A stretch of 64,000 bases of DNA, from contig NZ_CP012150.1 of NCBI RefSeq assembly GCF_001187505.1, forward strand, positions 7,040,048-7,104,047. The letters run 5' to 3'. This DNA comes from Mycolicibacterium goodii (GTDB lineage Bacteria > Actinomycetota > Actinomycetes > Mycobacteriales > Mycobacteriaceae). A program made the translations under genes and the position numbers. Shown here piece after piece: positions 32,868 through 41,300 of this stretch (the first letter of the stretch is position 1; each line of letters opens with the position of its first letter). Below the pieces are notes generated by a model. The model searched no databases and was not told the origin of the DNA. It was given only the letters and a program-made list of their open reading frames with translations.

Positions 32868-34088
32868 ATGAACACCCGAGCGGATGTGGTCGTCGTCGGA
32901 GCCGGACCGGCTGGTTCGGCGGCCGCCGCATGGGCCGCACGCGCAGGTCGCGACGTGATCGTGGTCGACGCCGCACAGTTTCCCCGGGACAAGGCGTGCG
33001 GGGACGGGCTGACGCCACGGGCCGTCGCCGAACTGCAGCGCCTCGGGATGGCGCCGTGGCTGGACACCCGGATCCGGCACCGCGGGTTGCGGATGTCGGG
33101 TTTCGGCGCCGACGTCGAGATCCCATGGCCGGGTCCGTCATTCCCGGCGACCAGCAGCGCGGTGCCGCGCACCGAACTCGACGACCGGATCCGCTCGGTG
33201 GCCGCCGACGACGGCGCCAAGATGATGCTGGGCGTGAAAGTCGTTGACGTGACCCGCGATTCGAGCGGCCGGGTGGACGCCGTGGTGCTTGACGACGGCG
33301 GCACGATCGGCTGCGAACAGCTGATCGTGGCCGACGGTGCCCGCTCGACGTTGGGCCGGGTGCTGGGCCGCACATGGCACAGGGAAACGGTGTACGGCGT
33401 GGCGATTCGCGGGTACATCGCCAGCCCCCGCGCGTCCGAACCGTGGATCACCTCGCACCTGGAACTGCGCTCCCCCGAGGGCGAGGTGCTGCCGGGCTAC
33501 GGCTGGATCTTCCCGCTGGGCAACGGCGAGGTGAACATCGGCGTCGGCGCGCTGGCGACCGCCAAACGCCCCGCCGAGGCCGCGCTGCGGCCGCTGATGT
33601 CCCACTACGCAAACCTGCGCCGGGAGGAATGGGGTTTCACCGGTGAGCCGCGCGCCGGGTTGTCGGCGCTGCTGCCGATGGGCGGCGCGGTGTCCGGGGT
33701 GGCCGGGCCGAACTGGATGCTGATCGGCGACGCGGCGGCGTGCGTGAACCCGCTCAACGGCGAGGGCATCGACTACGGGTTGGAGACGGGCCGGCTCGCC
33801 GCCGAACTGCTGGGCTCGGCAGATCTGTCCCGGGCCTGGCCGGCACTGCTGCAGGAGCACTATGCGCGTGGATTCTCGGTGGCGCGCAGGCTCGCGCTGC
33901 TGTTGACGCTGCCGCGGTTCCTGCCGATGACGGGTCCGGTAGCCATGCGGTCGACGAAACTCATGACGATCGCGGTGCGGGTGATGGGCAATCTGGTGAC
34001 CGAGGAGGACGAAGACTGGATCGCCCGGGTGTGGCGCACGGCCGGGCTGGCGTCGCGCCGGTTGGATCAGCGAAAGCCGTTCAGCTGA
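32868..34088 (+). CDS. menJ: Menaquinone isoprenyl-chain reductase (MenJ)
   Basis: The 406-residue flavoprotein of the geranylgeranyl reductase family has an FAD-binding N-terminus (VVVVGAGPAGSAAAA), the family motif PRDKACGDGLTPRAV, GYGWIFPLG, and the second FAD motif GDAAACVNPLNGEGIDYG. The M. tuberculosis counterpart Rv0561c saturates one double bond of the menaquinone tail, giving MK-9(II-H2). The position next to grcC1 and near menD, menC and ubiE supports the same role. Start ATG 32868, probably leaderless. It converges with an aldehyde dehydrogenase gene 13 bases beyond the stop. Confidence 0.93.
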   Translation: MNTRADVVVVGAGPAGSAAAAWAARAGRDVIVVDAAQFPRDKACGDGLTPRAVAELQRLGMAPWLDTRIRHRGLRMSGFGADVEIPWPGPSFPATSSAVPRTELDDRIRSVAADDGAKMMLGVKVVDVTRDSSGRVDAVVLDDGGTIGCEQLIVADGARSTLGRVLGRTWHRETVYGVAIRGYIASPRASEPWITSHLELRSPEGEVLPGYGWIFPLGNGEVNIGVGALATAKRPAEAALRPLMSHYANLRREEWGFTGEPRAGLSALLPMGGAVSGVAGPNWMLIGDAAACVNPLNGEGIDYGLETGRLAAELLGSADLSRAWPALLQEHYARGFSVARRLALLLTLPRFLPMTGPVAMRSTKLMTIAVRVMGNLVTEEDEDWIARVWRTAGLASRRLDQRKPFS

Positions 34089-34101
34089 CGGGCCGAACTG
34101 C

Positions 34102-35544
34102 TCAGGACGCCACGTACACCACCTTCAGTTTGGTGAAGAACTCCTGGGCGACATGCCCTATCGAATAGGGCCCGAGCCCGCTGGCGCGCACACCGCCGAA
34201 CGGTACGTGCGGCTGGCTGGCCGTGCCGTGGTTGACGTGGACCATCCCGGTGTCCACCTCGCCGGCGAAGGCCAGCGCCGCGGCGAGGTCTTTGGTGAAC
34301 ACCGAACCCGCAAGTCCATAGTCGGAATCGTTGGCAACGTTGATCGCCGTGTCGGTGTCGGGCACCCGGATGATCGACAGCACCGGGCCGAACACCTCCT
34401 CCCGGGCCACCGCCATATCGGGTGTCACGTGGTCGAGCACGGTCGGGGCCAGGTAGGGCCCGGTCGGGGTCTCGGTCCGGCGGGTAACCACCACGGCGCC
34501 CGCCGCGATCGCGCCTTCGACATAGTCGGCCGCTTTGTTGCGCGCCGATGCGGACACCAACGGCCCGACATCCACCGGGTCGGTTCCCGGCCCGACGCTC
34601 AGCGCGTCGTACTCGGCGGCGATCCGTGCGCTCACCTCGTCGGCGACCGATTCGTGCGCGATGACTCGGCTGATGGCGGTGCACCGTTGTCCCGTCGCTT
34701 GGATCGACGCGCTGACGATCTCGGCAACGGCACGCTCGACATCCGCGCCGGCATCGACGTATGCCGCGTTCTTGCCACCGAGTTCCAGTTGAACCGGGAT
34801 GAGGCGCTCCCCGGCCGACCTGGAGATGCGACGCCCGACGCCGGTCGACCCGGTGAACGAGATCGCGTCGACGCCTGGGTGATTGACGAGGGCTTCGCCG
34901 ACCTCTGCACCACGGCCGCACACGACATTGACGACGCCTGCGGGCAGTCCGGCCTTTTGCAGCAGGTCGGCGAGCCGCAACGCGCTCAACGGAGACTGCT
35001 CTGCCGGTTTGACCACCACGGCGTCTCCGGCTGCAAGCGCCGGCGCGATCTTGCGGACAGGAGCGACGATCGGAAAATTCCACGGGGTGATCGCGGCGAC
35101 GGTGCCCACTGGTACGCGAGTGGTGTACACCAGTGTTCCCGGACGCGCGCTGGGGAACGTCTGCCCGTCGGCGCGCAGTGCCTCACCGCTCATGAATCGG
35201 ATCTCCGCGACGGCGCGGTCGACCTCGCCCAGGCTTTCCTTGAGCAGCTTGCCCATCTCGGCGGTCGCCGTTGCGGCGAGATCTTCGCGGACCTCGGCGA
35301 GCAGCCCGGCCCACCGCGCCAGGACGTCGGCCCGCTGAGACGGCGATGTGGCGGCCCAGCCGGGCTGGGCGGAGCGCGCCGCGCGGACGGCGGCATCGAC
35401 GTCAGCGGCTTGCGACAGCGGCACTTCACCGATGCTCTCGGCCGTGGCCGGGTTGATCACCGATTGCGTGCGCTCCGGCGTCACAGTGGTTCCACCAATA
35501 CGATTGCCTTCCACCCTGGCGGTGGTGAGGTTGTCAAGAGTCAT
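34102..35544 (-). CDS. NAD(P)-dependent aldehyde dehydrogenase
   Basis: The 480-residue enzyme has the aldehyde dehydrogenase core: the Asn of TPWNFPI, the cofactor loop FTGSTGVGRRI, the general-base Glu in LELGGKNAAYV, the nucleophile Cys in TGQRCTAIS, and EEVFGPVLSI. It resembles semialdehyde dehydrogenases and oxidises an aldehyde to an acid. It is the last gene of a five-gene minus-strand operon (hydroxyacid dehydrogenase, GntR regulator, RraA-like aldolase, iron alcohol dehydrogenase, this gene), 48 bases after the iron alcohol dehydrogenase gene. Probably removes an aldehyde produced by that pathway; the substrate is not known. Confidence 0.92.
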   Translation of the reverse strand: MTLDNLTTARVEGNRIGGTTVTPERTQSVINPATAESIGEVPLSQAADVDAAVRAARSAQPGWAATSPSQRADVLARWAGLLAEVREDLAATATAEMGKLLKESLGEVDRAVAEIRFMSGEALRADGQTFPSARPGTLVYTTRVPVGTVAAITPWNFPIVAPVRKIAPALAAGDAVVVKPAEQSPLSALRLADLLQKAGLPAGVVNVVCGRGAEVGEALVNHPGVDAISFTGSTGVGRRISRSAGERLIPVQLELGGKNAAYVDAGADVERAVAEIVSASIQATGQRCTAISRVIAHESVADEVSARIAAEYDALSVGPGTDPVDVGPLVSASARNKAADYVEGAIAAGAVVVTRRTETPTGPYLAPTVLDHVTPDMAVAREEVFGPVLSIIRVPDTDTAINVANDSDYGLAGSVFTKDLAAALAFAGEVDTGMVHVNHGTASQPHVPFGGVRASGLGPYSIGHVAQEFFTKLKVVYVAS

Positions 35545-35592
35545 GGTGTCGTAGGCGGCTGCGCCGCTCTCCTCTCCGATAGGTCTGTGGTC

Positions 35593-36759
35593 TCACAGCG
35601 CCTGGGCGAGCAGCGCGGCGAGATCGTCGCGGTCTGCCTCGCGCGGGTTCGCAAGGACGTTGTCGCTGCGGACCGCCAGGTCGATGATGCGATCGAAATC
35701 CGCGGGAGTCACCCCGAATTGGGACAGCCGGCAGTCCATTTCGATGTCGCGGTAGAGCGCGCCGAGCGCGGCATCCAGGTCGTCGGCCGTCGGGTCCAAC
35801 GCTGCCGCCACGCGTTCGTACCGGTGGGGCTCTGCCTCCGCGTTGAACCGGCACATCGGCGGCAACATCATCCCGACGGCAAGGCCGTGCGGAACTGAGT
35901 GTGTGGCCCCCATCGGAACCCCGAGCGCATGCCCCAGGCCGAGCCGGGTGGCGTTGGCGGCAAGTTCGGCGATGCAACTCGCGGCGAGCATCCCGGCCCT
36001 GGCCTCCAGATTTCCCGGAAAGTGGTATGCCGTCCGCAGATTGGCGCCGATGAGGTTGATGGCCTGCAGCGCCATGCCTTCCGAGATCGGGTTGTTCCAT
36101 GCGCTGCCGTAGGACTCGATCGCATGGCAGAGGGCATCGAGACCGGTGGCGAGGGTGAACTTCGGCGGCAAACCCACTGTGAGCGCGGGGTCGAGGATCG
36201 CCCACTGCGGCATGATCGCCATGGATGCGATCGAAAGCTTCGCTCCCGCAGCGTGATCGGTCAGGACGGCGAATTTTGTTACCTCGCTTCCCGGCCCGGC
36301 GGTGGTCGGGATCGCGATCACCGGCAGTGGATCCTCGCGCACCTTGTCCGGACCGGTGAGCTCGGCCGCCGTGACGCCGTTGGTCGCGACCGCGGCGGCC
36401 GCTTTTGCCGCGTCCATCGCGCTGCCACCACCGAGGCCGATCACACCGTCGTGCGCATTTTGCACGAGCAACGTCCCTATCCGGTCGACGAGATCGGTCG
36501 ACGGATCGGACTCGACCTCGGCGAACAACTCGAACCGGATGTCGGCCGCCCGCAGCGTGTCCGCGACGCGCGCGGGAATGTCGGTGGCCGCCAACCCGCG
36601 GTCGGTGACGACAAGTGGATATTTCACCCCGGTGTCGCGGGTGATGTCGGGCAGTCGGGAGAGTACGTCACGACCGAAAACGATCGTCGTCGGCAGACTG
36701 TAGGTCACCGGACGCAACGGATCGCGGACTCGAGCGGTCGGGGTGACGACGCCGGTCAT
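35593..36759 (-). CDS. Iron-containing alcohol dehydrogenase
   Basis: The 388-residue protein is a group III metal-dependent alcohol dehydrogenase. It has the cofactor motif GVIGLGGGSAMDAAKA, PTTAGPGSEVTKFAV, and metal-binding signatures (TGLDALCHAIESYGS; LGHALGVPMGATHSVPHGLAVG) with the Asp and His ligands present. It reduces or oxidises short alcohols and aldehydes. The gene lies between the RraA-like aldolase and the aldehyde dehydrogenase genes in a GntR-controlled operon, where it could act on a pathway aldehyde or hydroxyacid. ATG at 36759 with a reasonable ribosome site (aaggag). Confidence 0.92.
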   Translation of the reverse strand: MTGVVTPTARVRDPLRPVTYSLPTTIVFGRDVLSRLPDITRDTGVKYPLVVTDRGLAATDIPARVADTLRAADIRFELFAEVESDPSTDLVDRIGTLLVQNAHDGVIGLGGGSAMDAAKAAAAVATNGVTAAELTGPDKVREDPLPVIAIPTTAGPGSEVTKFAVLTDHAAGAKLSIASMAIMPQWAILDPALTVGLPPKFTLATGLDALCHAIESYGSAWNNPISEGMALQAINLIGANLRTAYHFPGNLEARAGMLAASCIAELAANATRLGLGHALGVPMGATHSVPHGLAVGMMLPPMCRFNAEAEPHRYERVAAALDPTADDLDAALGALYRDIEMDCRLSQFGVTPADFDRIIDLAVRSDNVLANPREADRDDLAALLAQAL

Positions 36760-36784
36760 GTTTGAATCTCCTTGCGTGTGTTGA

Positions 36785-37468
36785 CTATCGGACGGGTTCG
36801 GCCTCGACCAGCGTGAGCACCCGATCGATCCAGCTGCGATCCCAGGTGCCCGAGGCGATGGCCTGGTGCTCCGCGCTTTCCGCGTCGCGTTTGCGTTCGG
36901 CGGCCGCGAGGATCTCTTCGCTTCGGTCCCGGGGGATCACCGCGATACCGTCTTCGTCGCCGATGATCAGATCACCCTCGCAAATCACAATGCCCCCAAC
37001 GGAAACCGATCCACGGATCTCGCCGGGGCCGTCCTTGTACGGACCCAGATGGGAGAGCCCGCGCGCGAACACCGGCGGTGCGGCCATGGCCAACTCGCTG
37101 CGGTCACGAACGGCTCCGTCGACGACGACGCCGGCGAGCCCGCGAGCGGCCGCGTACCTGCCCATCAGGCCGCCGATGATCGCGCGATCCGTCGCACCTC
37201 CGGCGGCGACGACGAGGACCTCCCCGGGCCGGGCGATGTCGAGGGCTTTGTGGACGACGAGGTTGTCGCCGGGCCGGGTGTGCACCGTCAGCGCGGGTCC
37301 GACCATCGTGGTCCCCGCGGGCAACCCCGCGATGGGCAGGATGCCCGGCGCACCGGCCCATCTGCCGAACACATCGGAAACCAATGAGGTGGCCAACGTA
37401 CCGAGCCGGGTCAGCGTCTGCTGGGTGGGCAGTTCAGTACTGGGGTGGATACGGCATTCGACGGTCAT
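36785..37468 (-). CDS. RraA-like aldolase/decarboxylase
   Basis: The 227-residue protein belongs to the RraA-like family: VSDVFGRWAGAPG, then DNLVVHKALDIARPGEVLVV, GGLMGRYAAARGLAGVVVDGAVRD and IRGSVSVGGIVICEGDLIIGDEDGI regions. True enzymes of this family (HMG/CHA aldolases) split 4-hydroxy-2-oxoacids to pyruvate with a bound magnesium; the GxxxDRxxx-type motif region is represented by GAVRDRSEL. Its operon partners are dehydrogenases, so an aldolase role is more likely than RNase E inhibition. The start overlaps the GntR stop by four bases. Confidence 0.85.
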   Translation of the reverse strand: MTVECRIHPSTELPTQQTLTRLGTLATSLVSDVFGRWAGAPGILPIAGLPAGTTMVGPALTVHTRPGDNLVVHKALDIARPGEVLVVAAGGATDRAIIGGLMGRYAAARGLAGVVVDGAVRDRSELAMAAPPVFARGLSHLGPYKDGPGEIRGSVSVGGIVICEGDLIIGDEDGIAVIPRDRSEEILAAAERKRDAESAEHQAIASGTWDRSWIDRVLTLVEAEPVR

Positions 37469-38151
37469 CCAGGTCCTTCCGAACTTGCGGGGTTGAGTCT
37501 TCTGAGCTGATCGATCATCAGGTCTTCGCCGGTCTGCAGATGCGCGATGAGCGCTCGTTCGGCACCGGCGAAGTCGCCGACGGCGATGGCGTCGGCGATC
37601 GAAGTGTGTTCGTCGAGGGTGGCGTCGGCGCGGCCCTCCGCGGAGGTGGTGAGGAAATGCCGTCCGCGATCGATCTGTTTTTCCAGCACGCGGTACATCT
37701 GCCTGAGCCGCTCGTTGCCGCTGCAGGCCACGATGCGGGAGTGAAAGGCGTTGTCGCGCGCGAAGTAATCGCCGTATGCGTCGGCCGGTATCGGATGTGA
37801 GTAGCCGTCGAAGAAGTGGACGAGTTCGGCCGTGACCTTCGGGTCGGGCCGCTTCGCGAGCTCACGTAATGCCTCGGGCTCGAACAGTCGGCGCAGCTGG
37901 AACAGTTCACGCACGTCGCGTTCGGTGAACTGGCTGACTTCCCAGCCGCGGCCCCGTGGCGTCACCAACCCCGTCGACTCCAGCCGGTGCAGGGCCTCTC
38001 GGACCGGGGTGCGGCTGACACCGAGTTGTCCGGCCAACTCGGGCTCCCGCAGCGCCTGGCCCGGCTTGAGCTCGCCATTGATGATGGCGTTCTGGATCTG
38101 CTCGAGGGTCACGTCGGCGAGTACCACGGTAGGGATTGCGCGCAGGCTCAT
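37465..38151 (-). CDS. GntR-family (FadR/FCD) regulator
   Basis: The 228-residue regulator has an N-terminal winged helix (LEQIQNAIINGELKPGQAL, ELAGQLGVSRTPVREALHRLE) and a C-terminal FCD ligand domain with the metal/ligand residues Asp-His-His-type (ARDNAFHSRIV, DEHTSIADAI). Such proteins usually sense a small acid. It lies within the operon it probably controls, overlapping both neighbours by four bases. The palindrome ATGTATACAT at 39317-39326, between this operon and the divergent MFS gene, contains the TGTATACA core typical of FadR/VanR-type sites. Confidence 0.92.
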   Translation of the reverse strand: MSLRAIPTVVLADVTLEQIQNAIINGELKPGQALREPELAGQLGVSRTPVREALHRLESTGLVTPRGRGWEVSQFTERDVRELFQLRRLFEPEALRELAKRPDPKVTAELVHFFDGYSHPIPADAYGDYFARDNAFHSRIVACSGNERLRQMYRVLEKQIDRGRHFLTTSAEGRADATLDEHTSIADAIAVGDFAGAERALIAHLQTGEDLMIDQLRRLNPASSEGPG

Positions 38152-39281
38152 GGGGCCCCATCCTTCCGTACCAGCCGCTGCGACAAGCCCAGCTCGTCCG
38201 CCAACGCTTCGAGATCGGCGATGACGGGCCCCGGAAGGAGCAGTCCGTCACGGTCCGCGGCCGCTGCGGCGAGGTCTTCACGTTCACCTGGCAGCAGCAC
38301 CCGGCTCATCCCCTCGGCAGGCGGAAGTGCGTGGACGTCGGCGACGAACCGACGGACGTTGTCGTCGAAGGCGGCTCGGCTGCCGAAGCTTTCCGGCGCG
38401 ATCGCGATGAAGATGTGGCCGACGCGCTGCGGCCGATCCCACTGCTCGTACATGTCACCGATCTGTGTTCCGGTGATGCCGGAAAGCATGGTGCCGCAGA
38501 GCAACTCGACACCCATGGCGAGCCCGGAGCCTTTCGGACCGGCGAACGGCAGCACCGCGCCCTCGATGGCGGCGACGGGATCTGTCGTCGGGCGCCCTTC
38601 GGCGTCGACCGCCCATCCGTCCGGCACCCGGCCCTCCCCCGACCGCGCCATCGAGATGATCTTGCCGCGAGCGGCGTTACTGGTCGCCATGTCGAGGACG
38701 ATCGGCGGCCCATCGGGTCGCGGGATCGCGTAGCCGAGCGGGTTGGTGCCGACGGCGCGGGTGCGACCGCCGAAGTAGGCCATCACCGCGGGCCCGTTGG
38801 TCGCGGCCAGGCCGACCAGTCCGGCCTTGGCGATTCGCTCGAGAAAGTAGGCCAGCGTTCCGCAGTGGTTACTGTTCACGACGCCCACGACGCTGATCCC
38901 GTGGGCACCGGCGACCTCGATCGCGACCCTGGTGGCCGCGTCCGCGGCGACCTGCCCCGGCGCATTGTGCGCGTCGACCACCCGAGCGGCCGTCGGGCCA
39001 CTCACCTGCGGCTCGGCGTTCGGATCGACCAAGCCGGCCCGGGCCCGCCTGCTGTAGATGCGCGTTCGGGTGACGCCGTGACTGCTGACGCCGCGGCGAT
39101 CGGCGTGTACGAGCGAATCGGCGACCAGCTCGGCCCGGTCGGCGGGGTATCCGGAGCCGACCAGCACCGCGGCGACCAGTTCCCGCAACGACGCCAGGTC
39201 GACGTGACGGCTCGGCCCGGCTGCCGGCCCGCCGGCGGCCCCGTTGATGTCGTAGCCGTCAGCCACCTGTTCAGTCGTCAC
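38148..39281 (-). CDS. LDH2-family malate/L-lactate-type dehydrogenase
   Basis: The 377-residue protein is an LDH2/YlbC-type NAD(P)-dependent 2-hydroxyacid dehydrogenase: LVHADRRGVSSHGVTRTRIY with the catalytic His, VVNSNHCGTLAYFLE, GGRTRAVGTNPLGYAIP and PFAGPKGSGLAMGVELL. It oxidises a 2-hydroxyacid to the 2-oxoacid, the step that would feed the RraA-like aldolase. The GTG at 39281 is chosen over an upstream frame to 39326 because gaggag stands correctly before it. First gene of the minus-strand catabolic operon and divergent from the MFS gene. Confidence 0.9.
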   Translation of the reverse strand: MTTEQVADGYDINGAAGGPAAGPSRHVDLASLRELVAAVLVGSGYPADRAELVADSLVHADRRGVSSHGVTRTRIYSRRARAGLVDPNAEPQVSGPTAARVVDAHNAPGQVAADAATRVAIEVAGAHGISVVGVVNSNHCGTLAYFLERIAKAGLVGLAATNGPAVMAYFGGRTRAVGTNPLGYAIPRPDGPPIVLDMATSNAARGKIISMARSGEGRVPDGWAVDAEGRPTTDPVAAIEGAVLPFAGPKGSGLAMGVELLCGTMLSGITGTQIGDMYEQWDRPQRVGHIFIAIAPESFGSRAAFDDNVRRFVADVHALPPAEGMSRVLLPGEREDLAAAAADRDGLLLPGPVIADLEALADELGLSQRLVRKDGAP

Positions 39282-39304
39282 CGAGCGCTCCTCACCAAAC
39301 CGGG

Positions 39305-39331
39305 GTTGACTTGTGTATGTATACATATACT
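39305..39331. promoter_or_regulatory. Divergent promoter with GntR-type operator
   Basis: TTGACT (39305-39310) and TATACT (39326-39331) form a plausible promoter for the MFS gene, with 15 bases between. The perfect 10-bp palindrome ATGTATACAT (39317-39326) sits between them and contains TGTATACA, the usual core of FadR/VanR-type GntR sites. Binding here would block the MFS promoter and probably the divergent catabolic operon. Confidence 0.6.
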
Positions 39332-39405
39332 GTATCGCGTATCCCGACGGGCTTCAAATCAACCACTCGCCGCGGCCTTTCACTCTTTGTCCAAAGGAGA
39401 TCGTG

Positions 39406-40782
39406 TTGAGTACCAACGCAGGTACATCCACTCCCGACATCGCCGAACTGACCGGCAGCCCGCACGGCACGCCGAACCGACTGCGCGCCGCGTTCGGCAG
39501 CGCCGCAGGCACCACCGTCGAAAATTTCGACTTCGTCGCCTACGGCACCGCGGCCGCGCTGTACTTCGGACCGGTGTTCTTCCCGAACGAAGACCCGCTG
39601 ATGGGCACGCTCCTGTCGTTCACGACGTTCGCGCTCGGGTTCGTCGTGCGCCCGCTCGGTGGGCTGCTCGGCGGATACTTCGCCGATCGCATCGGCCGCC
39701 GACCGGTGCTGATCGTCGCCCTCATCGTGATGGGCCTGGCCACATCGGCCATCGGCCTGCTGCCGACCTATGCCGCCGTGGGCGTCCTGGCGCCGGTGTT
39801 GCTGACGATCTGCCGGCTCATCCAAGGCCTGGCCTACGGCGCCGAGTGGGGAGGCGCTGTCCTTCTCACCTACGAACACGCCCCGTGGAAACACAAGGGC
39901 CTGTACACCGCGATCCCCCAGGCGGGGGTCCCGTTCGGCAACATGGCCGCCAGTTTGGTGTTCCTGGCCAGCGTCGCCCTTCCCGGCGACCTCGCATGGC
40001 GGGTACCTTTCCTGTCCAGCACCGTGCTGGTCCTGGTCGGCCTCTTCCTGCGACTGCGCGTGCAGGAGTCACCGGCCTTCACCGAGGCGAAAGAGACCGG
40101 GGCCGTGGAACACAACCCGGTCGCGTCGATGCTGCGCCACAGCTGGCGCAATCTCGTTCGAGCGCTGCTGCTCCGCGCCGCCGAGAACGCCGGCTACGCG
40201 ATCGGGATCACCTACATCAGCTCGTATCTCGTCGAGCGCGACCTCGGCGAACGATCAACCGCCGTCCTGGCCATCGCCATCGCGGCGGGTGTCGGCTGCA
40301 TCGCGGTGCTGCTGTGGGGCGATCTTTCCGACCGAATCGGCAGGCGCAGCGTCTATCTCATCGTCTCGGCCGGTATGGCGTTGTTCGCGGTCCCGATCTT
40401 CATGATGCTCAACACCGGGATCGTCGGCGTCATCATCGTGGTCTTCCTGATCACGTTCTGCTTCGTCGAGAACGGTCTGGCCGCGGTGCAGGCTCCGTGG
40501 TTCTCGGAGATGTTCCCGGTTGCCACCCGCGCGTCGGGAATCTCGATGGCGTATCAATTCGCCGCCGTCATAGGCGGATTCACACCGCTCATCGCGGTGG
40601 CGCTGTACGGCGCGATGGGGTGGATCGGGCCCGCGCTGCTCTACGCGGCCTTCGGGCTCCTCGGTTTCTGCGCTGCCCTCGCGACGCCGGAGACGTGGGG
40701 CCGCGAACGCAGGGCCGAGGTCGCAGCCCAGGTCGCGAAGTTCGACACCGCAAGCGATCCGTTGCTCCAGGCGTCGAAATGA
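39406..40782 (+). CDS. MFS transporter, metabolite:H+ symporter type
   Basis: The 458-residue protein has twelve likely membrane segments and the signatures of the MHS branch of the major facilitator superfamily (ProP, ShiA and relatives): GTTVENFDFVAYGTAAALYF, GGYFADRIGRRPVL and GLAYGAEWGGAVLL, with RxGRR repeated at GDLSDRIGRRSVY. Members import organic acids with protons. The TTG at 39406 is chosen because aaaggag stands six bases before it; GTG at 39403 is an alternative. Divergent from the catabolic operon across the GntR-type operator, so it probably imports the hydroxyacid degraded there. Confidence 0.9.
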   Translation: MSTNAGTSTPDIAELTGSPHGTPNRLRAAFGSAAGTTVENFDFVAYGTAAALYFGPVFFPNEDPLMGTLLSFTTFALGFVVRPLGGLLGGYFADRIGRRPVLIVALIVMGLATSAIGLLPTYAAVGVLAPVLLTICRLIQGLAYGAEWGGAVLLTYEHAPWKHKGLYTAIPQAGVPFGNMAASLVFLASVALPGDLAWRVPFLSSTVLVLVGLFLRLRVQESPAFTEAKETGAVEHNPVASMLRHSWRNLVRALLLRAAENAGYAIGITYISSYLVERDLGERSTAVLAIAIAAGVGCIAVLLWGDLSDRIGRRSVYLIVSAGMALFAVPIFMMLNTGIVGVIIVVFLITFCFVENGLAAVQAPWFSEMFPVATRASGISMAYQFAAVIGGFTPLIAVALYGAMGWIGPALLYAAFGLLGFCAALATPETWGRERRAEVAAQVAKFDTASDPLLQASK

Positions 40783-40798
40783 TGATGCAGCGACTCGC

Positions 40799-41278
40799 TC
40801 AGCGGTTCAGCATCCAGATGCGCGTCGACAACAGCGTCGCGAACGCACACCACAGCGGGTAGGGCGCGAGGATCCCGGCGCGCGGACCCTGGGCTCGCAC
40901 CGCCCGCCGCGTGAGGTCGGCACTGCTGGCCGTGAGTGCCGCGGCGGTCACCGCCGCGGCACCGAGGCGACGCTGCGAGAAGAAGATCCACGACCAGCTG
41001 GCATTCAGTGCGAGGTTGGCGCCGAGGGCCACCGTGAACGCACGAGCCTGATCGTCGCGGCCCGCGGAGCGCAACCGCTCCAGGGTCGACGCCGACACCA
41101 CGGCGATGTCGGTGTAGAGGATCGGCCAGACGATCGGAAATGCCTGTCGCGGCGGCTGAAACGATGGCTTGCGCAGCGCGGCGTACCAGGAGGACTCCGC
41201 CGGCCGGCTCGCCAGGCCGCCGACAAGGGCCGTCGCCAACGTCGCTGATGCTGTCTTCACCACGGTGATCGGTCGCAT
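40799..41278 (-). CDS. tspO: TspO/MBR-family membrane protein
   Basis: The 159-residue protein has five membrane segments and the TspO pattern: SSWYAALRKPSFQPPRQAFPIVWPILYT near residue 30, NLALNASWSWIFF, and a C-terminal YPLWCAFATLLS. TspO proteins bind porphyrins and sterol-like ligands in membranes and affect stress responses. It ends 17 bases from the convergent MFS stop. No porphyrin genes are adjacent. Located beside the CobW gene on the same strand with 22 bases between, so the two may share a transcript. Confidence 0.9.
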   Translation of the reverse strand: MRPITVVKTASATLATALVGGLASRPAESSWYAALRKPSFQPPRQAFPIVWPILYTDIAVVSASTLERLRSAGRDDQARAFTVALGANLALNASWSWIFFSQRRLGAAAVTAAALTASSADLTRRAVRAQGPRAGILAPYPLWCAFATLLSTRIWMLNR

Positions 41279-41300
41279 GCCGCCCTACATACCCCGGCGG

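Noticed and set aside
38136..40862. A 908-codon plus-strand open frame over the LDH2 and MFS genes
   Set aside because: It is the antisense and off-frame shadow of two genes with intact family motifs, and its translation is Arg/Gly-rich without any motif.
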